Notes: a model not told the origin generated them from the letters alone. Shown: positions 51,451 to 60,055, numbered from the stretch's first letter. The stretch is DNA of 64,000 nt from DATFRX01 sp035630615 (GCA_035630615.1 DASQKI010000003.1:1-64000), one strand, 5' to 3'. Numbers and translations are program-made.

Positions 51451-52967
51451 CCGCTCAGCAGCCTGGATCGCGCCGGACCCACCGGCAGCGCACTCGTCGA
51501 CCCAGTCGCACGCCGTCCCGGTGGCCACGGGCCATGCCGCTGGTCGTTCTCGTGATCCTGGCCGGTCTATTGGGTCTCGCGACGGTTCGCGCTTCCGAGC
51601 CGGCCCCGGCTCCGCCGGCGTCGACCGAGCTGCCGTTGAGTCAGACCGACCTGACGTGTCCCTCGGTCGGGGCCGCGAAGCTCCCGGCGTCCAAGGCCGG
51701 CATCGGCGTCACCAGTCACGCCGGCGGCAAAACCGGCGGCGACGGCGGGGTCGAGGTCACGCCGCTGCCCGACGGCAAGGCCGACAAGCCGGAACCAGCG
51801 CCGGCGGCCGGGGTCTGGTCGGTGGTGCAGCAAGGCGACGACGCAGCGCAGCCCGTCCTAGTGTCGGCGACCGGATCGATGGCCACCGGTGCCGCGGCGT
51901 TCGCGGCGACACGTGCAGACGACGAGGCGGGTGGTGGACTCGCCGTCACGTCGTGCCCGCCGCCGGCCCGTGAGGCGTGGTTCTTGGGCGCCGGCAGCAC
52001 CGTTAGTCACTCCAGCACTCTGTTGCTCAGCAACCCCGGCGTGACAGACGCCATCGTCGACGTCTCACTTCTCACCAGCGAGGGCCTCAAGGAGCCAGTG
52101 AGCACGACCGGACTCGCGATCGAGTCGCACGACGTCGAGCGACTCAGCCTGTCCGACTTCGCCGCCGGTGAGGGAGAGGCCGTGATCCAGGTCGCCGCGT
52201 CCCAGGGGCAGGTAACCGCGCAGGTGCTCGACTACTGGTCGGCGACGTTGGCCCCAGCGGGAACCGAGTGGATCCCGACGGCGCAACCGCCGGACACCAC
52301 GCTCACCGTGACGCCGGCGATCGAGGACGCCGGACGCCAGGATCTGATCCTGGGCAATCCGGGTGATCGCACGGCCACCGTCGACATCCAGGTGATCGGT
52401 CCCAACGGCACGTTCCCCGTCAAGGACTTCGAGAGCGCCTCGGTCGACGAGGGCGGGGTCGACGTCGTGCCGATACCGAAGTCGGTGGGCGGCGAGACGG
52501 TGGCGCTCCAACTCGAGGCCGACCAGCCGATCGTGGCCTCGGTACGGTCCACCTCCGGCGACAGCCCGGCCGACATCGCCTACGGCACGAGTGCCCCGGA
52601 GATCAGCGACCCGGCGATCGTCCCGGTCGACCTGACGTCGATCGATCCGTCCGGCGTCAGCCTCGCTGTCACCAGTGCCGAACCGGACGCCGAGGCGACG
52701 CTGTCGGTCGAGGTGAAAGCCGAGGACGGGTCGTCGCTGGGCGAGCGGACGCTGACCGTGCCGGCCGGCAGGACCGTGTCGTGGCGCACTGGCAACCGTG
52801 CGGACCTCGGGACCAACGCGAGCAAGGTCGCCTACCTCGTGGTGACACCGAGATCTGGCACCGTCCGGGCGGCGGCTGTCTACGAGTCCGACGATGCCTG
52901 GTCGTCGCTGCCGCTCCAGAGCGCCCCGACGTACGCGGTCGCGCCCGGCGTCTATCCGCTCGACTAG
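51447..52967 (+). CDS. DUF5719 family secreted/membrane-anchored protein
   Basis: This 506-residue protein has a basic N-terminus, one hydrophobic signal-anchor (MPLVVLVILAGLLGLATV, about 29-46) and a long all-beta external part. The external part contains repeated domains of about 100 residues with LLLSNPGVTDAIVDVSL- and LILGNPGDRTATVDIQV-like starts, reminiscent of immunoglobulin-like folds. Function is unknown. The start overlaps the giant glycosyltransferase stop, so the two proteins are probably made in fixed ratio and may form a complex. The gene end overlaps the convergent metallopeptidase-like gene by 4 bases. Confidence 0.82.
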   Translation: MTAQQPGSRRTHRQRTRRPSRTPSRWPRAMPLVVLVILAGLLGLATVRASEPAPAPPASTELPLSQTDLTCPSVGAAKLPASKAGIGVTSHAGGKTGGDGGVEVTPLPDGKADKPEPAPAAGVWSVVQQGDDAAQPVLVSATGSMATGAAAFAATRADDEAGGGLAVTSCPPPAREAWFLGAGSTVSHSSTLLLSNPGVTDAIVDVSLLTSEGLKEPVSTTGLAIESHDVERLSLSDFAAGEGEAVIQVAASQGQVTAQVLDYWSATLAPAGTEWIPTAQPPDTTLTVTPAIEDAGRQDLILGNPGDRTATVDIQVIGPNGTFPVKDFESASVDEGGVDVVPIPKSVGGETVALQLEADQPIVASVRSTSGDSPADIAYGTSAPEISDPAIVPVDLTSIDPSGVSLAVTSAEPDAEATLSVEVKAEDGSSLGERTLTVPAGRTVSWRTGNRADLGTNASKVAYLVVTPRSGTVRAAAVYESDDAWSSLPLQSAPTYAVAPGVYPLD

Positions 52968-53434
52968 GCCAGGTCGACGCGCGGATCGACTTCGTCGTGG
53001 GAGCGGCCGAGCAGCTCGGCGATCTGGTCGACCAGCGCCGCGTAGACGAGATCGCGCTCGCCCGTCAGGTTGGCGTCGCGCAGCAGCCGAGCCCGGATCG
53101 GCAACCGGTAGACCACGATGCGGGTCGGCCGGTGAGATCGTCCCGGCACGAGCGTTGCCAGCGGTACGCGCTCGGGCTGCCAGTCGTCGTCGACCCACGG
53201 CACCTCTTCGAGACCGAACTCGACATCCGCGAGCTCGACGCGCCAACGCTTCTCCAGCTCGGCAACCACGCCGGCGACGACCGCGTCGAACCGCTCGCGT
53301 CGGCTACGGTCGCCGGGGACCCCGTCGGGGGTGTGCGGACCCGGCACGATCCAAGGTCCGCGCCGATCGCGGCCGCGTCGATCCCGGCAGCGTCGACCCC
53401 GGTTGGCTCGGCGGCTCGGGGCGTCGTCCGGCAT
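52964..53434 (-). CDS. Metallopeptidase-family (zincin-like) protein without HExxH
   Basis: This 156-residue protein matches the conserved actinobacterial Rv3259-type protein next to whiB2: an Arg-rich start, RRERFDAVVAGVVAELEKRW, VELADVEFGLEEVP, ARLLRDANLTGERD and a C-terminal VDPRVDLA. Zincin_1 relatives have HExxH; here the aligned helix reads DLVYAALVDQIAELL, with no zinc ligands. It is therefore unlikely to be a protease. I take ATG 53434 as start. Confidence 0.77.
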   Translation of the reverse strand: MPDDAPSRRANRGRRCRDRRGRDRRGPWIVPGPHTPDGVPGDRSRRERFDAVVAGVVAELEKRWRVELADVEFGLEEVPWVDDDWQPERVPLATLVPGRSHRPTRIVVYRLPIRARLLRDANLTGERDLVYAALVDQIAELLGRSHDEVDPRVDLA

Positions 53435-53527
53435 GGACCCGAGGCTACTGCCGCACCCGACACGTCCGCTGGTGGCGACGCCGGCGGGTCGCGACGGGTA
53501 CCGTCTGCTTGTGAGTGAGGAGCGGGC

Positions 53528-53881
53528 GTGACGATTCGGCGTCGATGTACGAGAACCGCGTGCCCTCGGTCCGCGGTGGCGACGCTGACGTACGTGTATG
53601 CCGACCAGACCGCCGTCCTCGGCCCGCTCGCAACGTACGCCGAACCGCACGCCTACGACCTGTGCGAGGAGCACTCCGAGCGACTCTCGGCGCCGCGCGG
53701 GTGGGAGGTCGTGCGGCTGGCCCCGGATCCGGATGCCGGCGGTCCGAGCAGCGACGACCTCGAGGCACTGGCCAACGCGGTCCGCGAGGCGGCCAAGCCG
53801 CCACCGACCGACGAGCCGCACGGCCACGCGATCGAGGTCGGTCGGCGCGGCCACCTGCGGGCGCTGCGGTCCCTCGACTGA
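53528..53881 (+). CDS. DUF3499 family protein
   Basis: This 117-residue protein begins RRCTRTACPRSAVATLTYVY and has LGPLATYAEPHAYDLCEEH, the highly conserved DUF3499 core (Rv3258c). Three cysteines and a His in this core could bind a metal, which is an inference. Function unknown. GTG 53528 follows GAGGA. It is the first gene of a plus-strand run through the mannose genes. Confidence 0.88.
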   Translation: MTIRRRCTRTACPRSAVATLTYVYADQTAVLGPLATYAEPHAYDLCEEHSERLSAPRGWEVVRLAPDPDAGGPSSDDLEALANAVREAAKPPPTDEPHGHAIEVGRRGHLRALRSLD

Positions 53882-53995
53882 CCGCGACGGCAGCGACCGT
53901 CCACCGCTGCGCGGACGACGGCGAGGCACCGCGTTGTGAGAGGCTCGGTCGCTAGAGGTCTGCAGCGGTCACGATCCCCGGGAGGTTGCCGCCGA

Positions 53996-55117
53996 ATGAG
54001 CGCGACGTGGCTGGCGACTCCGACGTCGTCGGACGGTGAGCTCGCCGTCGACGGCGGCCTGCCTCGATGCGTCGTGTTCGATCTCGACGGCACCTTGACC
54101 GGCTCGAAGGTGCCGATCGAGCGCCCGATGGCCGAGGCCCTGCTGGAGCTGGTGCGGCGGCTCGACGTCGGCATCGTGACGGGTGGTCGCTACAAGCTGA
54201 TCGAGGCGCAGGTCCTGCCGTACCTCGACGAGCTCGGCTGGTCGGATGACGACCGTCGTCGCCTGCATTTGCTGCCTGCGTGTGGCACGCAGCGTCGCCG
54301 GTGGGACGGACGGAGCTGGCATCAGGAGTTTCGGGAGGACCTCGACCCGAGCGACCGGGAGCGGGTTCCCGAGGTGCTGATCGGCGCGGCAAAGGAGCTC
54401 GGCCTGTTCGAGAGCCGGCAGTGGGGTGACTACGTCGACGACCGAGGTGGCCAGATCACCTACTCCGTCTTCGGGCAGACTGCTCCGCTCGAGGTGAAGC
54501 AGGCCTGGGATCCGGACGGCACCAAGAAGGAACGCATCCGACTTCTGGTCGCAGAGCGGCTGCCGCATCTGTCCGTCGCCAGCGGGGCATCGTCGTCGAT
54601 CGACGTGACCCGGCCGGGACGGGACAAGGCGTTCGGGGTCGAGCGGTTGGCGGCGGCGCTCGGAGTACGGCTCGGGCAACTCGTGTTCGTCGGCGACCGG
54701 CTGCAGGACGGAGGCAATGACGCCTCGCTCCATCGGCTCCCGGTGGCACTGGTGTCGGTCCAACGACCGTCCGACACGCTGACGTGGGCCCGAGAGCTCG
54801 TCGACCGACTCGATGGGTCGCGGATCGAGGATGCGCGACGACCTCGTGATTCAATGTCCGGGCATCGAGCACCAGCCGTTAGCCCGCCGGAACGCGATCA
54901 GGAGTCACCGATGAACCTCGACGCGACGCTGTTGGAGATCCTCGTCTGCCCCGACTGCCGGTCCAAGCTCTCGGTCGACGACTCGGCGTCGGAGCTGGTG
55001 TGCAATGGATGCGGCCTCGCCTATCCCGTTCGCGACGACATTCCGGTGATGCTGGTCGAGGAGGCGCGACGACCCGACGCCGACAGCGCCGAGTCGCCCG
55101 CCGACGAGGACGCCTGA
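53996..55117 (+). CDS. HAD-IIB phosphomannomutase-like protein running in frame into Trm112
   Basis: Residues 1-275 are a HAD-IIB phosphotransferase domain: FDLDGT (Asp29, Asp31) at 28-33, TGGRYKLIE at 62-70, the substrate/cap region DDRGGQITYSVFGQTAP at 148-164, Lys211 in GRDKAFG and the metal motif GDRLQDGGND at 233-242. This is the eukaryote-like PMM fold. In M. tuberculosis this slot (between DUF3499 and the SIS gene) holds the alpha-phosphohexomutase ManB, so phosphomannomutase activity is a reasonable inference. No stop codon separates the HAD part from a complete Trm112 domain (residues 306-373). ATG 53996 follows GGGAGG. Confidence 0.75.
   Translation: MSATWLATPTSSDGELAVDGGLPRCVVFDLDGTLTGSKVPIERPMAEALLELVRRLDVGIVTGGRYKLIEAQVLPYLDELGWSDDDRRRLHLLPACGTQRRRWDGRSWHQEFREDLDPSDRERVPEVLIGAAKELGLFESRQWGDYVDDRGGQITYSVFGQTAPLEVKQAWDPDGTKKERIRLLVAERLPHLSVASGASSSIDVTRPGRDKAFGVERLAAALGVRLGQLVFVGDRLQDGGNDASLHRLPVALVSVQRPSDTLTWARELVDRLDGSRIEDARRPRDSMSGHRAPAVSPPERDQESPMNLDATLLEILVCPDCRSKLSVDDSASELVCNGCGLAYPVRDDIPVMLVEEARRPDADSAESPADEDA
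54911..55117 (+). CDS. Trm112/UPF0434 protein (internal start in the HAD frame)
   Basis: This 68-residue zinc-ribbon protein has Cys13, Cys16, Cys31 and Cys34, and LLEILVCPDCRSKL and YPVRDDIPVML blocks typical of Trm112, which activates methyltransferases or acts in surface-glycan loci. ATG 54911 is preceded by AGGAG at ideal spacing, so it is probably also made as a separate protein. Its frame is the same as that of the HAD gene, with no intervening stop, so a 373-residue fusion is also predicted. Confidence 0.75.
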   Translation: MNLDATLLEILVCPDCRSKLSVDDSASELVCNGCGLAYPVRDDIPVMLVEEARRPDADSAESPADEDA

Positions 55118-55143
55118 GGCGGCGGCACAGGAGACGGCATCCC

Positions 55144-56166
55144 GTGTTCGACGACGCACTGCTGGACGACGCCTCGGCGCTGGCCGCCGCTGATCCGAGC
55201 CTGCGCCCGTTGGCCGAGGCCGGGGCCCGTGTGCGACGAGAGGTCGCCGCGGGCCTGGAGGCTCTCAGCGGGTTCGAGAGCGAGGTCCGACCGCGTGCCG
55301 TCGTCGCCGCCGGCAACGACTCACGCCTCCTCCGGGCGGTTCTCGAACCCTGGTGCCCGGTGCCTTTCGTGGCCTGGCCCGGCCCCGGGCTGCCCGGCTG
55401 GGTCGGCGCCCTCGACGCCGTCGTCGTCATGGCGCAGACCAGCGGAGACTCGTCGGCCTCGTCGGCGGTCTCCGAGGCCACTCGACGCGGCGCGGTCCTC
55501 ATCGTCACCTGCGATCCGCACTCCGACGTCGCCGAGATGGCCGCCGGCAGGTACACGACGCTGCTGCCCGTGACGACGGGCGACCCGCTGGCAGCCGCGC
55601 TTGTCGCGCTCCAGGCCCTGCACCTGCTCGGCCTCGGGCCTGACGTCGACGCCGAGGCTGTCGCGACCGCGCTCGATCGGGTGGCGGAGGAGTGCTCGCC
55701 GTTTCACGACATCGTGCAAAACCCGGCCAAGGAGCTGGCGCTGACGCTGGCCGACGTCAATCCGCTGCTGTGGGGAGGCTCGGTGCTGGGCGCCCGAGCG
55801 GCCCGACGGGTGGCCGAGGCGATCCGCCGGGTGTCGGGCCGATCGTCGCTCGCCGCCGACGCCGACCACCTGCTGCCGGTGCTCGCCGCTGCGAAGCGAC
55901 CCGACGTGTTCGCCGATCCCTACGAGTCGCGCGCCTCGACGCTGCCGCCGGCGCTGGTGATCCTCGACGACGGCACCCAGGATTCTGTCGTACGGGTGCA
56001 GCGCGGCCGCCTGATGACCGGCGCCGAGGCGCACGGCGTACGCGTGAAGACGCTGACCTGCGATCACGGTCCGGAGATCGCCCGCTATGCGTCGCTGCTG
56101 TCGCAGGGCAGCTACGCGGCCGCCTATCTCGGAGTCGGTCTCGGATCCGATCCGGCAGCGTTGTAG
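55144..56166 (+). CDS. SIS-domain phosphoglucose/phosphomannose isomerase-like protein
   Basis: This 340-residue protein corresponds to Rv3256c. It has the SIS pattern (VVVMAQTSGDSSASSAVSEATRRG, then VLIVTCDP) and a C-terminal isomerase-like half with ECSPFHDIVQNPAKELAL. Dual phosphoglucose/phosphomannose isomerases share this layout, but whether activity is retained in the actinobacterial group is unclear. GTG 55144 follows AGGAGA. It lies 5 bases before manA, between two mannose-metabolism genes. Confidence 0.82.
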   Translation: MFDDALLDDASALAAADPSLRPLAEAGARVRREVAAGLEALSGFESEVRPRAVVAAGNDSRLLRAVLEPWCPVPFVAWPGPGLPGWVGALDAVVVMAQTSGDSSASSAVSEATRRGAVLIVTCDPHSDVAEMAAGRYTTLLPVTTGDPLAAALVALQALHLLGLGPDVDAEAVATALDRVAEECSPFHDIVQNPAKELALTLADVNPLLWGGSVLGARAARRVAEAIRRVSGRSSLAADADHLLPVLAAAKRPDVFADPYESRASTLPPALVILDDGTQDSVVRVQRGRLMTGAEAHGVRVKTLTCDHGPEIARYASLLSQGSYAAAYLGVGLGSDPAAL

Positions 56167-56171
56167 GCCCG

Positions 56172-57254
56172 ATGTACCCGATGCGCAACCCCATCCGTCG
56201 CTACGACTGGGGATCGACGGAGGTCATCCCGGAGCTGCTCGGCGTGACGCCGGACGGCCAGCCGCAGGCCGAGCTGTGGATGGGCGCCTACGAGACCGAG
56301 TCGTCGCTGGTGCGGATCGACCGGCGTTGGCACGACCTCGCGGCGGTGTTGCGGGCCCGTGGCGAGCCGCGGCTGCCGTTTCTCGCGAAGGTGACCGCGA
56401 TCGGCGCTCCGCTGTCGCTGCAGATCCATCCGGTCGCCGGGCCGCACGCGAAGACCGAGATGCTGTACGCGTGGCAGCCGTGCCGTGTGCTGTGCGGCTT
56501 CCGCGACGCCGCGACGGTGCGGACGCTGCTCGCCGATCTCCGTGATGCCGCCGCCGGTCGAGAGGTCGCCGGGATCGTCGACAGTCTGCTCGAGCGCACC
56601 GACTACCAGGACGCGCTGCGCGACTGCTTCGGCCGGCTGCTGGCGATCGATGGAGACCGGGTCGCGGCGGTCCGAGACGACCTGCGGCGGCTGCCGCGAT
56701 GGCACCCGGTCGCGGCGGCCGTCGACGAGCTTGCGGCTCATCATCCGACCGATCCGGCGGTCCTCGCGCCGATGCTGTTGGCCGACGTCACCCTGGCGCC
56801 GGGGGAGGCGATCGTGTGCCGACCCGGTCAGCCGCACACGTACCTGTCCGGCGTTGGCATCGAGGTACAGTCCAACTCCGACTCGGTCGTACGGGCCGGC
56901 CTGACGTCGAAGTCGGTCGACCGTGACGCGTTCGTCGCCGGACTCGTCACGCGGGCCGGCGCCGCCCGGGTGACGCCCAGCGCCTGTGGGCCCGAACGGG
57001 TCTACGCGCCCGAGGGTGTCGACGTCGCGCTAGGCGTGGTGGGCGACGTCGCCGACCGATCGACGCGGCTCGCCGACGGGGTAGCGGGCCCGCAGATCCT
57101 GTTTTGCGTCGAGGGCGGCTACGCCGTCAGCCGGGGATCGGTCGCGCTCGAGCTGCGCCATGGCGAGTCGGCCTTCGTCCCCGCGTCGACCGCCGACGTC
57201 GTCGTCCGCGGCAAAGGCAGCCTCGCCCGCGTCAGCACCGGTCGTCGCGGGTAG
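56172..57254 (+). CDS. manA: Mannose-6-phosphate isomerase
   Basis: This 360-residue type I isomerase interconverts fructose 6-phosphate and mannose 6-phosphate. Family motifs are NPIRRYDWGS, AELWMGAY, the zinc-site LSLQIHPV and GQPHTYLSG followed by IEVQSNSDSVVRAGL. ATG 56172 is 5 bases after the SIS gene; ATG 56181 is possible. With the HAD protein and ManC it would complete fructose 6-phosphate to GDP-mannose. Confidence 0.93.
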   Translation: MYPMRNPIRRYDWGSTEVIPELLGVTPDGQPQAELWMGAYETESSLVRIDRRWHDLAAVLRARGEPRLPFLAKVTAIGAPLSLQIHPVAGPHAKTEMLYAWQPCRVLCGFRDAATVRTLLADLRDAAAGREVAGIVDSLLERTDYQDALRDCFGRLLAIDGDRVAAVRDDLRRLPRWHPVAAAVDELAAHHPTDPAVLAPMLLADVTLAPGEAIVCRPGQPHTYLSGVGIEVQSNSDSVVRAGLTSKSVDRDAFVAGLVTRAGAARVTPSACGPERVYAPEGVDVALGVVGDVADRSTRLADGVAGPQILFCVEGGYAVSRGSVALELRHGESAFVPASTADVVVRGKGSLARVSTGRRG

Positions 57255-57322
57255 TCGTCCGCGTCGAATTCGTATCGTCTGGCACTCTGAAGCCCTCGTA
57301 CGTCGAGCAGAATCGGGAATCG

Positions 57323-58294
57323 ATGTCCGCAAACGCAGGCACCAAGGCCGTCGTCGCCGCACTGGCCGCCAACCTCGGGATCGCGGTGACCAAGTTCGCC
57401 GCATGGGCGATCACCGGGGCATCGTCGATGCTCGCCGAGGCGATCCACTCGGTCGCCGACTCCGGCAACCAGCTCCTGCTCCTGATCGGCGCTCGGCGGT
57501 CGCATCGAGATGCGACACCGGAGCATCCCTTCGGGTTCGGCCGCGAGCGCTACATCTACAGCTTCATCGTCGCGATCGTGTTGTTCAGCGTCGGCGGTCT
57601 GTTCGCGTTGTACGAGGCCGTCCACAAGTACGAGGAGGTCCACGGCGGCCACCCGAACGAGCTGCTCGAAAGCGACTGGTGGTGGATCCCGCTCGTGGTG
57701 TTGGGTGCCGCCATCGTGATGGAAGGCTTCTCATTTCGGACCGCGATCGTGGAGTCGAACAAGGTCCGGGGCGGCCGGTCGTGGGTGCAGTTCATCCGGT
57801 CGGCCAAGGCGCCGGAGCTGCCGGTGGTGCTGCTGGAGGACCTCGCGGCCCTGCTCGGCCTGGTCTTCGCGCTCACCGGCATCAGCATGACGTTGTTGAC
57901 CGACAACGGCTACTGGGACGCCGCCGGCACCGCCGCGATCGGGCTGCTGCTGGTGTGCGTGGCGGTGATCCTCGCGATCGAGACCAAAAGCCTGTTGCTC
58001 GGGGAGTCGGCCGGCCCCCGCGCGGTCGGGGCGATTCGGACGGCCATCGAGCAGACGACCGGCATCGATCGGATCATCCACCTCAAGACGCTGCACCTCG
58101 GCCCGGACGAGCTGCTCGTCGCCGCCAAGGTCGCCGTCGAGCACGACGACACGGCGGCCTCGGTCGCGGCCGCCATCGATTCCGCCGAGGCCGCCATCCG
58201 CGACGCCGAGCCGTTGGCCTCGGTGATCTATCTGGAGCCGGACATCTATCGCGAACCGGCCGCAGCGTCGACTCCGCCGGAGCAGGTATCCTGA
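57323..58294 (+). CDS. Cation diffusion facilitator family transporter
   Basis: This 323-residue membrane protein has about six helices. The zinc-site motifs of the CDF family are AEAIHSVADSGNQ in helix 2 (His, Asp) and VVLLEDLAALLG in helix 5 (Glu/Asp). A cytoplasmic C-terminal domain follows (LGPDELLVAAKVAVEHD). Helix 1-2 has HPFGFGRERYIYSF. It should export Zn2+, Mn2+ or Fe2+ in exchange for protons; the HxxxD/ExxxD sites alone do not fix the ion. It sits between manA and sahH as a probable single gene. Confidence 0.87.
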   Translation: MSANAGTKAVVAALAANLGIAVTKFAAWAITGASSMLAEAIHSVADSGNQLLLLIGARRSHRDATPEHPFGFGRERYIYSFIVAIVLFSVGGLFALYEAVHKYEEVHGGHPNELLESDWWWIPLVVLGAAIVMEGFSFRTAIVESNKVRGGRSWVQFIRSAKAPELPVVLLEDLAALLGLVFALTGISMTLLTDNGYWDAAGTAAIGLLLVCVAVILAIETKSLLLGESAGPRAVGAIRTAIEQTTGIDRIIHLKTLHLGPDELLVAAKVAVEHDDTAASVAAAIDSAEAAIRDAEPLASVIYLEPDIYREPAAASTPPEQVS

Positions 58295-58360
58295 TCGAGT
58301 CCTCCCGTGTGGGGCCAGAAGGCCCGTGGCGAGCTTTGATCGCACGAGGACCACGCACGA

Positions 58361-58456
58361 GTTGATCCGTCACTTGTGCTCCGACGATCCACCGGCTGAC
58401 GGCGGATCCTTGGTCGACAACGGCGCGGATCGTCGCGGCACAAGTGACGGATCAAC
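58361..58456. repeat. Long imperfect palindrome upstream of sahH
   Basis: Bases 58361-58390 pair with 58427-58456 over 30 positions with two mismatches, around a 36-base centre. The outer arm is gttgatccgtcacttgtg. The element lies between the cation transporter stop and sahH start, closer to sahH (30 bases). It could end the transporter transcript or be a dispersed palindrome; no second copy is in the window. Confidence 0.82.
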
Positions 58457-58486
58457 GACGTAGGGCCACACACGGAAGGGAACACC

Positions 58487-59917
58487 ATGGATTTCAAGGT
58501 CGCTGACCTGGGCCTGGCTGATTTCGGTCGGACCGAGATCTCACTCGCCGAGCACGAGATGCCCGGCCTGATGGCGATGCGGGAGCGCTACGGCGACGAC
58601 AAGCCGCTCGCCGGCGCCCGAATCGCCGGATCGCTGCACATGACGGTGCAGACCGCCGTCCTGATCGAGACACTGGTCGCGCTTGGCGCCGAGGTGCGGT
58701 GGGCGAGTTGCAACATCTTCTCCACCCAGGACCACGCGGCCGCCGCGGTCGTCGTCGGTCCGAACGGCACGCCGGAGCAGCCGGCCGGCGTCCCGGTCTT
58801 CGCGTGGAAGGGCGAGACGCTGGAGGAGTACTGGTGGTGCACCCAGCAGATCCTCCAGTGGCCCGGCGACACGCAGCCGAACATGATCCTCGACGACGGT
58901 GGCGACGCCACGCTGCTGCTGCACCTCGGGGTCGAGTACGAGAAGGCCGGCGAGGTGCCGTCGCCGGAGTCGACCGAAAACCCGGAGACGCGCGAGGTCC
59001 TCAAGGTGCTGACCGCGTCGCTCGCCGAGTCGCCGGACCGCTGGCAGAAGGTCGCCGCCGGCATCAAGGGCGTCACCGAGGAAACCACGACGGGCGTCCA
59101 CCGCCTCTACGAGATGATGCGTGACGGCAAGCTGCTCTTCCCGGCGATCAACGTCAACGACTCGGTGACCAAGTCGAAGTTCGACAACAGGTACGGCTGC
59201 CGCCACTCACTGGTCGACGGCCTCAACCGGGCTACCGACGTACTCATCGGAGGCAAGGTCGCGGTCGTCTGCGGCTACGGCGACGTCGGCAAGGGTTGCG
59301 CCGACGCGTTGCGCGGCCAGGGCGCGCGCGTCATCGTCACCGAGGTCGACCCGATCTGCGCGCTGCAGGCCGCGATGGACGGTTATCAGGTGGCCCGGCT
59401 CGACAGCGTCGTCGACCGGGCGGACATCGTGATCACCGCGACCGGCTGCAAGAGCGTCGTCACCGTCGACTACATGGCCCGGATGAAGCACCAGGCGATC
59501 GTCGGCAACATCGGCCACTTCGACCACGAGATCGACCTGGCCGGGCTGGCGAAGGTCGACGGAATCCAGCGCCGCACGGTCAAGCCGCAGGTCGACGTCT
59601 GGGACTTCTCCGACGGGCACAGCATCATCGTGTTGTCCGAGGGTCGCTTGATGAACCTCGGTAACGCGACCGGACACCCGTCGTTCGTCATGTCCAACTC
59701 GTTCACCAACCAGGTGTTGGCACAGATCGAGCTCTACACCCGCTCCGACGCGTACCCGCTCGGTGTCCACGTGCTGCCCAAGCACCTCGACGAAGAGGTC
59801 GCTCGACTGCACCTGGACGCGCTGGGCGTCGAGCTCACCGAGCTCAGCAAGGAACAGGCCACCTACCTCGGTGTGCACGTGGACGGGCCCTATAAGCCCG
59901 ACCACTACCGCTACTGA
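58487..59917 (+). CDS. ahcY: S-adenosylhomocysteinase
   Basis: This 476-residue enzyme splits S-adenosylhomocysteine into adenosine and homocysteine and so relieves product inhibition of methyltransferases. Substrate motifs are GSLHMTVQTAVLIETL, SCNIFSTQDHAAAA and NDSVTKSKFDN (catalytic Lys). The NAD loop is GYGDVGKGCA, and the C-terminal KPDHYRY completes the neighbouring subunit's NAD site. ATG 58487 follows GGAAGGG. As in other actinobacteria (sahH), it lies upstream of mtrA; the tmk gene found there in M. tuberculosis is absent. Confidence 0.97.
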   Translation: MDFKVADLGLADFGRTEISLAEHEMPGLMAMRERYGDDKPLAGARIAGSLHMTVQTAVLIETLVALGAEVRWASCNIFSTQDHAAAAVVVGPNGTPEQPAGVPVFAWKGETLEEYWWCTQQILQWPGDTQPNMILDDGGDATLLLHLGVEYEKAGEVPSPESTENPETREVLKVLTASLAESPDRWQKVAAGIKGVTEETTTGVHRLYEMMRDGKLLFPAINVNDSVTKSKFDNRYGCRHSLVDGLNRATDVLIGGKVAVVCGYGDVGKGCADALRGQGARVIVTEVDPICALQAAMDGYQVARLDSVVDRADIVITATGCKSVVTVDYMARMKHQAIVGNIGHFDHEIDLAGLAKVDGIQRRTVKPQVDVWDFSDGHSIIVLSEGRLMNLGNATGHPSFVMSNSFTNQVLAQIELYTRSDAYPLGVHVLPKHLDEEVARLHLDALGVELTELSKEQATYLGVHVDGPYKPDHYRY

Positions 59918-59932
59918 GCCTCCGATAGACGG

Positions 59933-59974
59933 CCGCAACCCGGACGAAAGCGGACACGCACGTCCGGGTTGCGG
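59933..59974 (+). terminator. Terminator-like hairpin after ahcY
   Basis: ccgcaacccggacg (59933-59946) and cgtccgggttgcgg (59961-59974) are perfect 14-base complements around a 14-base loop, beginning 16 bases past the ahcY stop. No T tract follows. It probably ends the ahcY transcript and separates it from mtrAB. Confidence 0.65.
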
Positions 59975-60055
59975 GCATCCCTGAGGCACGGCATCGTACT
60001 GTGAAGGGTGGGGCGGGTGATATGCCCGACGATGACGTGGCAAATGGGAGATGGT

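Noticed and set aside
48301..51528. 1075-codon open frame on the minus strand opposite the giant glycosyltransferase
   Set aside because: The translation is Arg/Gln/Asp-rich with no domain, and it mirrors the codon pattern of the plus-strand gene. Long antisense frames are expected at this GC content.
58295..58486. S-adenosylhomocysteine riboswitch upstream of ahcY
   Set aside because: The region is dominated by one long palindrome and I could not match the conserved core of known SAH riboswitches.
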